The notes: a model not told the origin generated them from the letters alone. Shown: positions 1 through 8,402, numbered from the stretch's first letter. The stretch is 64,000 nucleotides of DNA from Parasphingopyxis algicola (GCF_013378075.1 NZ_CP051131.1:806001-870000); one strand, 5' to 3'. Program-made: numbers and translations.

Positions 1-66
1 GACATCGAACAGTTTCAGATTCTTGGAAAGCTTGGCCTGTCCCTGGGTTTCGGCTTCACCGGCCAT
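1..66 (-). CDS. N-terminus of a membrane transporter, possibly APC-family permease (partial)
   Basis: Only the first 22 codons are inside the window; the gene runs off the left edge. The peptide starts MAGEAETQ and continues with LSKNLKLFDV. A basic and polar stretch ending in LxLFDV is what precedes the first membrane helix in amino-acid/polyamine/organocation (APC) permeases, so that family is my inference. No membrane segment is visible in this fragment. The start is the only ATG in frame. The 183 bp between it and the neighbouring acetyltransferase hold no gene I can recognise. Confidence 0.4.
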   Translation of the reverse strand, partial: MAGEAETQGQAKLSKNLKLFDV

Positions 67-249
67 CGTTCTTTTCCTACGCAAAAAATGGTTCCGATTC
101 CATCCCTTAGGCTTGAAGCGCTGGAACAGGCAATGAAGACCGCAAGCAGCAGCGGCCAATTCTGCTTCGCATCCGTTGTTCGGACACCGCCGCCCCTTCA
201 ATCGCGAAAGCGCGCACCGCGTTTCAGGACCGATATCCCGGCGCCCGGT

Positions 250-873
250 TCAGCCGATCGGTGCGGTCTCGAATGCAGCGAAGACCTCCGTCAGCCCGCG
301 CGGTTCGGCCATCCGCTTCAGGCGCGAAAGCGTTTGTTCGACATCGAGGCTGTAGGTGATCACCGTGGACGCCTTGGAGCGCGTCTCCGCGCCGAGGGAT
401 TTGACGAGCGTTATCGCCGGCGTGTTGGCGTAGAGGATGTCGAACGTCAGCTCGGTGAGACCGGCCGCCCGGCAATCGAGAACCAGCGCGGCGAGCAGCA
501 GGCGGGCTATGCCGCGGTCGTGATACCGATCGAGCACGGCGATGGCGAGATCGGCGGTATCGGAATCATGGCTGCCGCGGATGGCATGCGCGGCGGCGAC
601 CGGCGGCTGGCCGTCTTCGTCGGTCATCACCGCGCCCCAGGCGATATGATCGAACCCGTCGACGGCCGACAGACGCTCGACGACCGAAGGCGGCGCGCTC
701 TTGAAGGACGAGAAGAACCGCAGATAGCGGGAGCGGTCGGAGAGCTCCTGGATACCCCGCTCTATCGCCTCCTCGTCCGACGGGCGGATCGGGCGCAGGC
801 AGATCGGCGCACCGTCGTCGAGATGCGTTTCCACCGCACGCGGACGGTTCCGGAAATCGACACGGGCGGGCAT
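250..873 (-). CDS. GNAT family N-acetyltransferase
   Basis: A 207-residue protein of the Gcn5-related acetyltransferase superfamily, which moves an acetyl group from acetyl-CoA to an amine; the substrate is unknown. The acetyl-CoA binding motif A is visible near residues 130-145 (LDRYHDRGIARLLL), preceded by a typical beta strand (DLAIAVL). The N-terminal half begins with a strand and arginine-rich loop (ICLRPIRPSDEEAI) that is normal for the fold. The start is an ATG with AAAGGA about 6 bases upstream. It stands alone between the partial transporter gene and a gene remnant, so context gives no substrate clue. Confidence 0.8.
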   Translation of the reverse strand: MPARVDFRNRPRAVETHLDDGAPICLRPIRPSDEEAIERGIQELSDRSRYLRFFSSFKSAPPSVVERLSAVDGFDHIAWGAVMTDEDGQPPVAAAHAIRGSHDSDTADLAIAVLDRYHDRGIARLLLAALVLDCRAAGLTELTFDILYANTPAITLVKSLGAETRSKASTVITYSLDVEQTLSRLKRMAEPRGLTEVFAAFETAPIG

Positions 874-1026
874 GCGTTATCCTTTCCGGCTTTGCCGAGC
901 GGCGGGGCGACCGGAAGACTCCATATCCGGGATTCGCGCGGATGTCCCCGAAAAGCCGACATGGCGATGCCCGATTTGAACCGGCCCCGTGGCGAAAACG
1001 CGCGGCTACGCCGGATTGCGGGGGTT

Positions 1027-1449
1027 CTAACGCATGATCGACGAACCCAGGCCCGCCTCGATGAAACCGGCGCCGAACACATCGCGGATGACCGCCAGCG
1101 CATGTTCGCCCGTGCAGTGACCCGGCGCGATATGGCGCACCCGCCACTCGTCGCGCAGCGCTTCAGCGACGCGCCGGATCTCGCGATCGTCGGCCGGCAG
1201 CAGATGGAGGCCGCCGATGATCGTGTCGACCGACCGCCCCGTGGCTTCGGTCGCCGTCCGGACGATGGTTTCGATCGTCGGATGGCTGCAGCCGACGATC
1301 AGGACCAGTCCGTTTTCGGTTTCGATCGCGAGCGACAGTTCCTTCACGTCGAGATCGACGCCCCAATGGCCGTGGTTGGCCATCAGATAGGCGAAGGCGT
1401 TCGCACGTGCATGGAAGAGCTGGTGAAAGATGATGGTTTCGCTCCATGG
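1027..1449 (-). pseudogene. Remnant of an MBL-fold metallo-hydrolase (C-terminal part only)
   Basis: This frame encodes the C-terminal half of a metallo-beta-lactamase-fold protein of the dihydropterin/ribofuranosylaminobenzene phosphate synthase-like branch. Visible motifs are VGCSHP, IIGGLHLL and HIAPGHCTGE, which carry the last metal ligands. Intact family members are about 250-300 residues, and the N-terminal HxHxDH metal motif is missing here. In-frame coding similarity continues upstream of the first ATG (1383) through TIIFHQLFHARANAFAYL to about 1446, and then stops at a long GC-rich hairpin. I read this as a 5'-deleted gene. A 118-residue product from the ATG at 1383 is possible, but it would lack half of the active site. 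Confidence 0.65.
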
Positions 1450-1480
1450 GCGGGGCGGCGGCGCTTTCCGCCGCCCCGCC
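1449..1480 (-). terminator. GC-rich hairpin after the 1-Cys peroxiredoxin gene
   Basis: A perfect 13-bp inverted repeat (1449-1461 and 1468-1480) with a 6-base loop lies about 30 bp past the peroxiredoxin stop codon. It has no T tract on either strand, so it may not be an intrinsic terminator. It also marks the point where the metallo-hydrolase remnant loses its coding similarity. Confidence 0.45.
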
Positions 1481-1511
1481 TCGGGGGGATGGTTCGCGAC
1501 CCTTTTTGCGG

Positions 1512-2180
1512 TCAGGCCGCGTCCGCCATTTTCGGCTGGGGCACGATGCGCATGTACGGGAGCCGGCTGGTCCAGGAGCCGAACATCTCGGCCGCCTGTT
1601 CGTCGCCGATCGACGGCAGGATGAAGACGTCTTCGCCCGGCTGCCAGTTGGCCGGCGTCGCGACCTGGTTGTTTTCGGTCAGCTGCAGCGAGTCGAGAAC
1701 GCGCAGCAGCTCGGCGAAATTGCGCCCCGTGCTCATCGGATAGGCCATCGCCATGCGCACCGTCTTGTCGGGCGCAATCATGAAGACGGTCCGCACCGTC
1801 GCATTGTCCGCGGCGGTCCGCTCGTCGGAAGAACCCTCGGCATCGGCCGGCAGCATGCCGAACATTTTCGAGATCGCAAGGTCCGTGTCGGCGATCATCG
1901 GGAAGGCCGGCATGAAGCCCGTCACCTTCTGGATGTCCTGCGACCAGTCGTTATGCCGCTCCGCGCCGTCGACGCTGAGGCCCATCAGCTTCGCGCCACG
2001 CCGCTCGAACTCGGCCGACAGGCGCGCGGCCTCGCCGAGTTCGGTCGTGCAGACCGGCGTGAAGTCCTTCGGATGCGAGAAGAGGACGCACCATTTGTCC
2101 GCCATCCAGTCGTGAAAATCGATCGCGCCGCAATTCGTTTCGGCGCGAAAATCGGGAACCGTGTTTCCAATAGTCAGCAT
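1512..2180 (-). CDS. 1-Cys peroxiredoxin (Prx6 type)
   Basis: A 222-residue cytoplasmic thiol peroxidase that reduces hydrogen peroxide and organic hydroperoxides. The peroxidatic cysteine is Cys44 in PKDFTPVCTTE, the Prx6 signature. The length and the extended C-terminal part fit the Prx6 subfamily rather than AhpC or BCP. The start is supported by AAAGGACGG just upstream of the ATG. It is divergent from a LysR-type regulator across 125 bp, an arrangement common for peroxide-responsive gene pairs. A hairpin follows the stop codon. Confidence 0.93.
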   Translation of the reverse strand: MLTIGNTVPDFRAETNCGAIDFHDWMADKWCVLFSHPKDFTPVCTTELGEAARLSAEFERRGAKLMGLSVDGAERHNDWSQDIQKVTGFMPAFPMIADTDLAISKMFGMLPADAEGSSDERTAADNATVRTVFMIAPDKTVRMAMAYPMSTGRNFAELLRVLDSLQLTENNQVATPANWQPGEDVFILPSIGDEQAAEMFGSWTSRLPYMRIVPQPKMADAA

Positions 2181-2305
2181 GATTGTCCGTCCTTTCGGTT
2201 GTGCGATGGACGGCGTGATAGGGCGGCATCGATCCTGCAGTCACGCAGCTTGTTTTCGACCTCGGGTTGCAATTTCGCAGGATCGGGAACAGAAGTGTGA
2301 TCTCA

Positions 2306-3133
2306 ATGCATTGGGACGATCTTCGCATCGCCTCGGCGATCCTGCGCAGCGGCAGCTATGCCGGGGCGGCGCAGCAGCTCGGCCTCAACGAGACCACCGT
2401 TTCGCGGCGACTCGCCCGGCTCGAGGGCGATCTGGGGTTCAAGATCTTCGATACCGCCGACGGCCAGCGCCGCCCGACCGCGGCCGGGCGCCGCGTGCTC
2501 GAAGCGGCGAAGCGGATGAAGAAGGAGGCCGAGCGGCTGCGGATCCCCGAGGAGGCGGACCGGCCGGTGGTGCGCCGGCGGATCGCCGCCGTGGAGGCGA
2601 TGGCGACCCATTATCTCGCGCCCGGGCTATCGTCGCTGATCGCCAAGCACCCGCACCTCCATATCGAGATCCTGCTGTCGACCGAGCTGGCGAGCTTTTC
2701 CCGCTGGGAGACCGATATCGCGCTCCGGCTCGCGCGGCCCGAGCGCGGCAATCTCGTCATGCGCAAGCTGACCGATTTCGAATGGGTCCTGGTTCGCCCG
2801 GCCGACCGCGAACCCGCCTTCGTAACCGGCTATTCTTCGCAGCACCCGAAAAAGGAGGAACGCGAGACGCTGCGCGCCAAGGTCGGCGTCAAGCTCCCGA
2901 TGATCATCGTCAACGGCATGTCGCCGTCCAAGCGGATGCTGCTCAATGGCGACGGCATCGGTTTCCTGCCCGATTTCATGTGCGGCGACCTTTGGGACAA
3001 GCCCGAACTGAAGCTCGAGCGCCTCGGGCTCACCCGTCCGATCTGGCTGCTCGTGCAGGAGCATCTGCGCGACGATCCGGACACGCGCATCGTGACCGAC
3101 TGGCTGGCGGACGTCTTCGACACGTTCAAATAG
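2306..3133 (+). CDS. LysR family transcriptional regulator
   Basis: A 275-residue DNA-binding regulator. The N-terminal winged helix-turn-helix covers roughly residues 5-60 (SYAGAAQQLGLNETTVSRRL is the HTH core), and the rest is the substrate-binding-like effector domain. I start it at the ATG of MHWDDLRI; an in-frame GTG three codons upstream is an alternative. It is divergent from the peroxiredoxin gene and may control it. It is unlikely to be an OxyR: the effector domain shows a single cysteine (FMCGDLW) rather than the redox pair OxyR needs. Its inducer is unknown. Confidence 0.88.
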   Translation: MHWDDLRIASAILRSGSYAGAAQQLGLNETTVSRRLARLEGDLGFKIFDTADGQRRPTAAGRRVLEAAKRMKKEAERLRIPEEADRPVVRRRIAAVEAMATHYLAPGLSSLIAKHPHLHIEILLSTELASFSRWETDIALRLARPERGNLVMRKLTDFEWVLVRPADREPAFVTGYSSQHPKKEERETLRAKVGVKLPMIIVNGMSPSKRMLLNGDGIGFLPDFMCGDLWDKPELKLERLGLTRPIWLLVQEHLRDDPDTRIVTDWLADVFDTFK

Positions 3134-3177
3134 AGTCAGCCGTCAAGTGAAGTCGGCCGGACCGATCCGCCGCCCGA

Positions 3178-3738
3178 TCAGGCATGTCCCGCGTCATGCG
3201 CCAGCAGCGCCGGGTCGACGCCCGCCCTGCGATAGCTCTCCGCCCAGCGTTTCTCGGCCTCGGTATCGAACAGGATGTCGGCATCGCCCTCGGCGGTGAA
3301 CCAGCCGTGACGGGTCATCTCCTCGTCGAGCTGACCCGGCGACCATCCGGCATAGCCGAGCGCGGAGAGCCAGCGTTCGGGCCCCCTGCCCTCGGCGATC
3401 GCGCGCAATATGTCGAGCGTTCCGGTCAGTCCCCATTTGTCGCCGACCTGCACGCTATCCTCGCCGCCCCAGTCGAGGCTGTGGATGATGAACCCGCGCT
3501 GCGGCTCGACCGGCCCGCCGAGATGCACAGGCGCGTCCGGCGCGTCGCCGACCTCGATCTCGAGCTGGTTCAGCAGCGTATGGAAACCGACATTGGCGAT
3601 CACATTGCCGATCCCGATGCCGAGCGCGCCCTGCTCGTCATGCGCGCACATCGCGATGACGGCGCGCTCGAACCGCGGATCGCCCATGCCGGGCAAGGCG
3701 AGCAGCAACTGGCCGGAGTAGAAGGTCGGTGAATCCAT
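3178..3738 (-). CDS. YqgE/AlgH family protein
   Basis: A 186-residue protein of the UPF0301 family, found in most proteobacteria and of uncertain function (linked in some species to alginate or envelope regulation). It begins FYSGQLLLALPGMGDPRFERAV, the family's usual opening, and contains VHLGGPVEPQRGFIIHS, the conserved core, near residue 75. The frame extends upstream, but homology starts at MDSPTF, so the ATG at 3738 is chosen. It stands alone between convergent LysR and a lipoprotein gene. Confidence 0.92.
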   Translation of the reverse strand: MDSPTFYSGQLLLALPGMGDPRFERAVIAMCAHDEQGALGIGIGNVIANVGFHTLLNQLEIEVGDAPDAPVHLGGPVEPQRGFIIHSLDWGGEDSVQVGDKWGLTGTLDILRAIAEGRGPERWLSALGYAGWSPGQLDEEMTRHGWFTAEGDADILFDTEAEKRWAESYRRAGVDPALLAHDAGHA

Positions 3739-3815
3739 AACCGGGACTGTAGCGGGTGGGCGCTTCGGGTCCAGTGTATCCCGGCCCGAAACGCACCCCA
3801 TACGCCCCGAAATGA

Positions 3816-4334
3816 CTACCCGGCCGACGCCGTGCTCGTCTCGCAGGTCGGCAAACCCGTTTCGCGATCCAGCGCCACCTGCTCGTCGAACGTCGAGGCC
3901 GCAAAGAAATCCTGCTGCCGCGCGATCAGGCCGTCCTCGATATCGAAGATCGTGACGAAGGCCATTTCGAATGGACAGCCGAACCATGCGCCGCTCATCA
4001 CGCCGTTCACCGCGACACTTTGTCCGTCCACCATCACCTTGTCGATCTGCCACTCGACGTCGCGATAATTGGATTCTGGCGTTCCCAACTGTCCGAAGAC
4101 ACCCATAAGACCGTCGTGCCCCCGGACGTCGATACGGAACGTCGGATCGACGAATTCCACATCCTCGGCATAATGGGTCAGCAACTGCTCGGCCGTGACG
4201 CCCGGACGAAGATAGTCGCCGTAATAGCTATCCACCCATTGGCGGAGCGCTGCGTCGTCCACTTCGCTCACATCGTCCGCAGCTTGCGCGCAGGACGCCA
4301 GAGCCACGCATAGTAGCGGCCAGATATATCGCAT
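3816..4334 (-). CDS. SnoaL/NTF2-like lipoprotein
   Basis: A 172-residue predicted lipoprotein. The signal peptide ends in a lipobox (ALASC, Cys near residue 15), so the protein should be anchored in the envelope. The mature part resembles the NTF2-like/SnoaL fold: a helix with LRQWVDSYY, then DVEFVDPTFR, GHDGLMGVF, and a beta-rich end. Proteins of this fold bind small ligands or act as isomerases, but no catalytic set is obvious. The start at MRYIWPLL is favoured over an ATG nine codons upstream because GGAGAGACGG precedes it. Confidence 0.65.
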   Translation of the reverse strand: MRYIWPLLCVALASCAQAADDVSEVDDAALRQWVDSYYGDYLRPGVTAEQLLTHYAEDVEFVDPTFRIDVRGHDGLMGVFGQLGTPESNYRDVEWQIDKVMVDGQSVAVNGVMSGAWFGCPFEMAFVTIFDIEDGLIARQQDFFAASTFDEQVALDRETGLPTCETSTASAG

Positions 4335-4452
4335 GTCCGTCTCTCCCCATTGCGACGACACGCATCGGAGTATCAGACACGCGCGGAATTACAGCGGGGC
4401 GTTCGACCGGTCAGCCGACATCATCGACGAATCGCAAACCGACCGGGCAGTC

Positions 4453-4734
4453 TCAATCCTCTTCGGGCGGCTGCGCGCGCGCATTGCTGTAGTAGATCTC
4501 GTCGCAATAGGCGCGTTCATGATCTTCCATGCATTCGCGCCATTCGCGGCCGAGCCGTTCCTCTTCCTCGCGAATCTCCCTGCCCCGATTGCGATCGGCT
4601 TCGTCCTGGCTGGTCGTCGCCCAGTCGGCGGCCTGACCGACCGCCTTGAACGGCGCGGTGACGACGCTCGCGGCGGTTCGCGCGATGCAGCCGCTCAGCA
4701 GCAGCGCCATCAGGGTCACGATCATGATACGCAT
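4453..4734 (-). CDS. Small hypothetical lipoprotein
   Basis: A 93-residue protein with a lipoprotein signal peptide (MALLLSGC; lipidated Cys at residue 16). The mature part is highly charged, with a helix rich in Glu and Arg (NRGREIREEEERLGREW) and two further cysteines (ECMEDHERAYC) that could form a disulfide in the periplasm. I do not recognise a named family. It lies between the SnoaL-like lipoprotein and a divergent peroxiredoxin. The ATG is preceded by GGAGAG. Confidence 0.65.
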   Translation of the reverse strand: MRIMIVTLMALLLSGCIARTAASVVTAPFKAVGQAADWATTSQDEADRNRGREIREEEERLGREWRECMEDHERAYCDEIYYSNARAQPPEED

Positions 4735-4917
4735 AACACTCTCCAAAAAGGGCACAAAATGGCCGATGCCGGTTACGATCCGTTCCCCATGGCATAGCCG
4801 CCATAACAGATCATGTGCAACGATGCGCCTTTTTCGGCGAATTGCGCTGGACGTCCGCAAACATTCATGGTTGATCGGTATCACGCTATTCAGACCCCCA
4901 ATCAGCAGGAGCCCATC

Positions 4918-5394
4918 ATGACGATCAGCGAAGGCGACACCCTCCCCAAGACCAATTTCGTGACGATGACCGAAAACGGCCCGCAGCCGGTCGATCACGA
5001 CGCGTTTTTCGACGGACGAAAGATCGCGCTCTTCTCCGTACCCGGCGCCTTCACGCCGACCTGCTCGGCCAAGCATCTGCCCAGCTATGTCGAAAAGGCC
5101 GACGAGCTGAAGGCCAAGGGTATCGACGAGATCGCGACGACGGCCGTGAACGACGCCTTCGTGATGGGCGAATGGACCAAGGACGCCGACCAGGTGACGG
5201 CACTCGCCGACGGCAACGGCGAATTCGTGGAAGCGGTCGGCCTGACGATGGACGGCACCGGTTTCGGCATGGGCACGCGCGGCCAGCGTTTCTCGATGGT
5301 GGTCAATAACGGCGTGGTCGAGACGCTCAATGTCGAGGCGCCCGGCGAATACAAGGTCAGCTCGGCCGAATATATGCTCGGTCAGCTTGACTGA
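4918..5394 (+). CDS. Peroxiredoxin, Prx5 type
   Basis: A 158-residue thiol peroxidase. The peroxidatic cysteine sits in VPGAFTPTCSAKHLP near residue 48, the hallmark of the Prx5/AhpC-TSA group in which the thiolate is reduced by glutathione/glutaredoxin or thioredoxin. The conserved Prx5 C-terminal strands are present (RGQRFSMVVNNGVVETLNVE). The start at MTISEGD has CAGGAG 7 bases upstream. The stop overlaps the likely TTG start of the AMP nucleosidase gene, so the two are probably co-translated. Confidence 0.92.
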   Translation: MTISEGDTLPKTNFVTMTENGPQPVDHDAFFDGRKIALFSVPGAFTPTCSAKHLPSYVEKADELKAKGIDEIATTAVNDAFVMGEWTKDADQVTALADGNGEFVEAVGLTMDGTGFGMGTRGQRFSMVVNNGVVETLNVEAPGEYKVSSAEYMLGQLD

Positions 5395-6847
5395 GGCGGA
5401 ACGCACGGAAGCCGTAACCGCGGTCGTCGAGGCACTCGACCGGCATTATCGGGAGAGCATCGACCGGCTGCGCGATGCCGTGCGCGCCTATATCGAAAAC
5501 GGCACGCCGCCCGATCCCGATATGCGCCGGTCGGGCGGCTTCGCCTATCCCGAAATCCGGCTCAGCTATGGCGGCGAAGGACCGGCGGAGGACCGGCGGC
5601 CACGCTCCTACGGCCGGCTGCCCGAAGCCGGGGACTATGCGATCACCGTCACGCGGCCTGAACTGTATCGCGACTATCTGGCCGAACAGCTCGGCATCCT
5701 GATGGCCGATTACGGGGTGAGCGTCGATGTTGCGCCCAGCCATCAGGAAATCCCTTTCCCCTATGTGCTCGACGGCAGCGGTATCGAGCTTGGCGAATTG
5801 CGGGCCGAGGAGCTGGCCCGGCATTTCCCGGCCACCGAACTCGCGCATATCGGCGACGAGCTGGCCGACGGACTGTGGGACAGCGAGCGCGCCAGATACC
5901 GGCCGCTGGCGCTGTTCGATGCGTTGCGCACAGATTTCAGCCTCGCCCGGCTGCGCCATTACACCGGCACCCCGCCCGAGCATGTGCAGCGCTATATCCT
6001 GTTCACCAACTATCAGCGCTATGTCGACGAGTTCGTCGAGTGGGGCTGCGAGCAGCTCAAGAATGGTGACCGGTACCGGACGCTCTCCGGCGCGGGCGGG
6101 ATCGAGCTGACCTGCGACGATGCCGATCCGGCGGCGCTGGAAACCGCCGCTGCGGCACGCAAACACCAGATGCCGGCCTATCACCTGACCGCCGAGGGCC
6201 GGGGCGGGATTTCGATCGTCAATATCGGCGTCGGCCCGTCCAACGCGAAGACGATCACCGATCATCTCGCGGTGCTGCGCCCCGAGGCCTGGCTGATGAT
6301 CGGCCATTGCGGGGGCTTGAGGCCCAGCCAGCGGATCGGCGATTATGTGCTCGCCCATGCCTATCTGCGCGATGACAATGTGCTCGATGCGGTGTTGCCG
6401 CCCGAAATCCCGATCCCGCCGATCGCCGAGGTCCAGCAGGCGCTCGAAGCCGCGGCGCGCAGCGTGACCGGCGAAGAGGCCGATGCGCTGAAGCGGCGCA
6501 TGCGCACGGGCACGCTGGTGACGACCGACGACCGCAACTGGGAGCTTCGGTACAGCCAGTCGGCGTTGCGCTTCTCGCTCTCGCGCGCCGTCGCGATCGA
6601 TATGGAATCGGCGACGATCGCCGCTCAGGGCTATCGCTACCGGGTGCCCTACGGCACCCTGCTCTGCGTGTCGGACAAGCCGCTCCATGGCGAGCTCAAG
6701 CTGCCCGGCCAGGCCAATCTCTTCTACGATCGCGCGGTGCGCGAGCATATCGAGATCGGCATCGCCGCGGTCGCCGAACTGCGCGCCTTCGGAACCCGGC
6801 TGCACAGCCGCAAGCTGCGCGCTTTCGACGAACCGCCCTTCCGCTAG
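5387..6847 (+). CDS. amn: AMP nucleosidase
   Basis: A protein of about 486 residues that splits AMP into adenine and ribose 5-phosphate, tuning the adenylate pool. The N-terminal domain (about residues 1-160) is the AMP nucleosidase-specific regulatory domain; the C-terminal half is a nucleoside phosphorylase fold with IGHCGGLRPSQRIGDYVLA and FSLSRAVAIDMESATIAAQG, where the MESA segment supplies ribose contacts. The frame is open from 5330, but that stretch is inside the peroxiredoxin gene. I propose the TTG at 5387, which overlaps the peroxiredoxin stop. The start is the weakest part of this call. Confidence 0.9.
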   Translation: MTEAERTEAVTAVVEALDRHYRESIDRLRDAVRAYIENGTPPDPDMRRSGGFAYPEIRLSYGGEGPAEDRRPRSYGRLPEAGDYAITVTRPELYRDYLAEQLGILMADYGVSVDVAPSHQEIPFPYVLDGSGIELGELRAEELARHFPATELAHIGDELADGLWDSERARYRPLALFDALRTDFSLARLRHYTGTPPEHVQRYILFTNYQRYVDEFVEWGCEQLKNGDRYRTLSGAGGIELTCDDADPAALETAAAARKHQMPAYHLTAEGRGGISIVNIGVGPSNAKTITDHLAVLRPEAWLMIGHCGGLRPSQRIGDYVLAHAYLRDDNVLDAVLPPEIPIPPIAEVQQALEAAARSVTGEEADALKRRMRTGTLVTTDDRNWELRYSQSALRFSLSRAVAIDMESATIAAQGYRYRVPYGTLLCVSDKPLHGELKLPGQANLFYDRAVREHIEIGIAAVAELRAFGTRLHSRKLRAFDEPPFR

Positions 6848-6981
6848 GCGGGATATGTGCTAGGCCCGTTCAGGGTCGTTACAGCTGCGAAAGCATAGTC
6901 CTCCGTCCTGCGATGGAACGGAATGCCGTTTCGCGAATTGGTTAGACAATAGGACATCACGCCACAGGAGGCCCGAACATC

Positions 6982-7383
6982 ATGGCAAGCAAACCGACCA
7001 AACCCGCCGCGAAACCGGCAGCGAAAAGTACGGCGAAAGCGCCGCCCGCCGAAAAGCCCGGCATGACCGACAAGATCAGCGCCACGGCCAAATCCGCAGC
7101 CGGCAAGGCTGGCGAGACGGCCAAGGGCGCGGCCGCCAAAGTCAGCGAAACCGCAAAAGGCACGGCGACCAAGGTGGGCGAGACCGCCAAGGGAGCGGCC
7201 GGCAAGGTCGGCAGCGGCGCGAAGACCGTCGGCGAGACGGTCAAGAAGCACCCGATCAAGACCGCCGCCGCGGTCGGCGGCGTCGCCGCGGCAGCCGCCG
7301 GCGCCGTGGTCGGCAAGAAAATGTACGACAAGCGCAAGGATGCGAAGGCCACACCGCCCAAGGTGAAGCCGCGGGCCGACTGA
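6982..7383 (+). CDS. Ala/Lys/Gly-rich repeat protein with a C-terminal hydrophobic segment
   Basis: A 133-residue low-complexity protein. Residues 1-30 are Lys-Ala-Pro rich, like histone H1 tails. Residues 35-85 hold five or six degenerate 11-residue repeats of the form GETAKGAAxKV, resembling LEA-type desiccation proteins. Residues about 90-110 (HPIKTAAAVGGVAAAAAGAVVG) are a Gly-Ala membrane segment followed by a basic end, reminiscent of the anchor of ElaB/YqjD (DUF883) proteins. Function is unknown; a DNA-, ribosome- or membrane-associated stress protein is plausible. CAGGAGG lies 9 bases before the ATG. A strong terminator follows. Confidence 0.7.
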   Translation: MASKPTKPAAKPAAKSTAKAPPAEKPGMTDKISATAKSAAGKAGETAKGAAAKVSETAKGTATKVGETAKGAAGKVGSGAKTVGETVKKHPIKTAAAVGGVAAAAAGAVVGKKMYDKRKDAKATPPKVKPRAD

Positions 7384-7405
7384 ACGCGGTACCAAAACCG
7401 GAACC

Positions 7406-7440
7406 GGGGCGGTGGTCGATCCGGCTGCCGCCCCTTTTTT
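7406..7440 (+). terminator. Intrinsic terminator after the repeat protein gene
   Basis: A GGGGCGG/CCGCCCC stem (7406-7412 and 7428-7434) is followed directly by six T residues. It ends the plus-strand repeat-protein gene 23 bp after its stop codon and abuts the stop of the convergent SDR gene. Confidence 0.85.
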
Positions 7441-8323
7441 ACGCGCTTTCGAGCCCGACCAGCCGGGCGCTATCGTCCCATAACTTGCGCGCGGCCGCCG
7501 CGTCGCGCGCCAGATCGGAGGGTTCGGCCTTCACCAGATCGGGGCCGCGCACCGACCAATAGTCGCCCTGCCCGCGCGCATAGCGATCGTCGACGGCCAG
7601 GTCCGCGAGGTAGCGGCCGGAGCGCGGGACGGTGCTCGTCCGGTCGCGCGCCATCAGCAGCGGAATGACGCGCGAGACGATCGCCATCAGCCATTTCGGA
7701 TAGTCCCGCGCCAGTCCCGTCGTCGGAACATAGCCGGGATCGTAGGACAGGGCAGTGAATTCGGGATGGCGGGCGGCAAACTCGCGCGCCGTCATGATGT
7801 TGCAGAGCTTGGAGGATGAATAGGCGCGGGCGCAGAATTTGCGCGTGCCCTTCGCCGGATTCGGATCGCGTTCGGGATAGGCTAGCCATTCGGCCTCGGC
7901 ATGGTCGGGCGGCGTGACCGGTGTATTCTCGGCCGGATCGTGCGTGCCGCTGCCGGTCAGGACGACCCGCGCGCCCGGCGCGAGCGAACCGGTCAGCAGC
8001 CGCAACATCAGGTAATGGGCGAGATGGTTGACTGCGAACGTCCGCTCGAAGCCGTCGGCGCTCTTTTCGGGTCTGGCCAGCTGAAGTCCGGCATTGAGAA
8101 GCAGCCGGTCGACCGGGCCCCTTTCCCGCACCGCATCGGCAAAGCGCCGCTCATTCTCGAGACTGTCCATGTCGAGCGGCAGCACGGTCAGCCGCTCGCT
8201 CTGCGGGAGACCGCTGGCACCGCTACGCGATCCGATGGTGAGATGCACGTCCGCGCGTTCGAGCAGGATCTTCGCCGCCTCTTCGCCGATCCCCGAAGTC
8301 GCGCCGGTCATCACGATATGCAT
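7439..8323 (-). CDS. Short-chain dehydrogenase/reductase (SDR)
   Basis: A 294-residue NAD(P)-dependent oxidoreductase. It shows the Rossmann motif TGATSGIG at residues 6-13, LLLNAG in the fourth strand and the catalytic YSSSK near residue 175; together with its length and long C-terminal segment it looks like the retinol-dehydrogenase/protochlorophyllide-reductase-like SDR branch. The substrate is unknown. The ATG at 8323 (MHIVMTG) is chosen over one seven codons upstream because CAGGAG lies 7 bases before it. A TetR gene lies just upstream on the same strand, with an inverted repeat between them. Confidence 0.88.
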   Translation of the reverse strand: MHIVMTGATSGIGEEAAKILLERADVHLTIGSRSGASGLPQSERLTVLPLDMDSLENERRFADAVRERGPVDRLLLNAGLQLARPEKSADGFERTFAVNHLAHYLMLRLLTGSLAPGARVVLTGSGTHDPAENTPVTPPDHAEAEWLAYPERDPNPAKGTRKFCARAYSSSKLCNIMTAREFAARHPEFTALSYDPGYVPTTGLARDYPKWLMAIVSRVIPLLMARDRTSTVPRSGRYLADLAVDDRYARGQGDYWSVRGPDLVKAEPSDLARDAAAARKLWDDSARLVGLESA

Positions 8324-8335
8324 GCTCTGCTCCTG

Positions 8336-8353
8336 ATTGGTCAACCAACCAAT
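8336..8353 (-). promoter_or_regulatory. Candidate TetR operator between tetR and the SDR gene
   Basis: An 18-bp inverted repeat, ATTGGT-N6-ACCAAT, which also contains the shorter palindrome TTGGT-CA-ACCAA, lies just upstream of the SDR start codon. A half-site GACCAACC recurs about 20 bp away. Position and symmetry suit binding by the adjacent TetR protein, but the pairing is inferred. Confidence 0.5.
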
Positions 8354-8402
8354 TTATGAGCCAGACCAACCACCGGGTCAAGTGGTGGGACAGGCGCGGG
8401 GA

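Noticed and set aside
88-1743. Long plus-strand frame of 551 codons
   Set aside because: It runs antisense to the acetyltransferase, the metallo-hydrolase remnant and the peroxiredoxin, and its product is an arginine-rich shadow with no domain.
6905-6945. GGAAC before the repeat-protein gene as an EcfG promoter
   Set aside because: No CGTT at 16-17 bp; the spacing does not fit.
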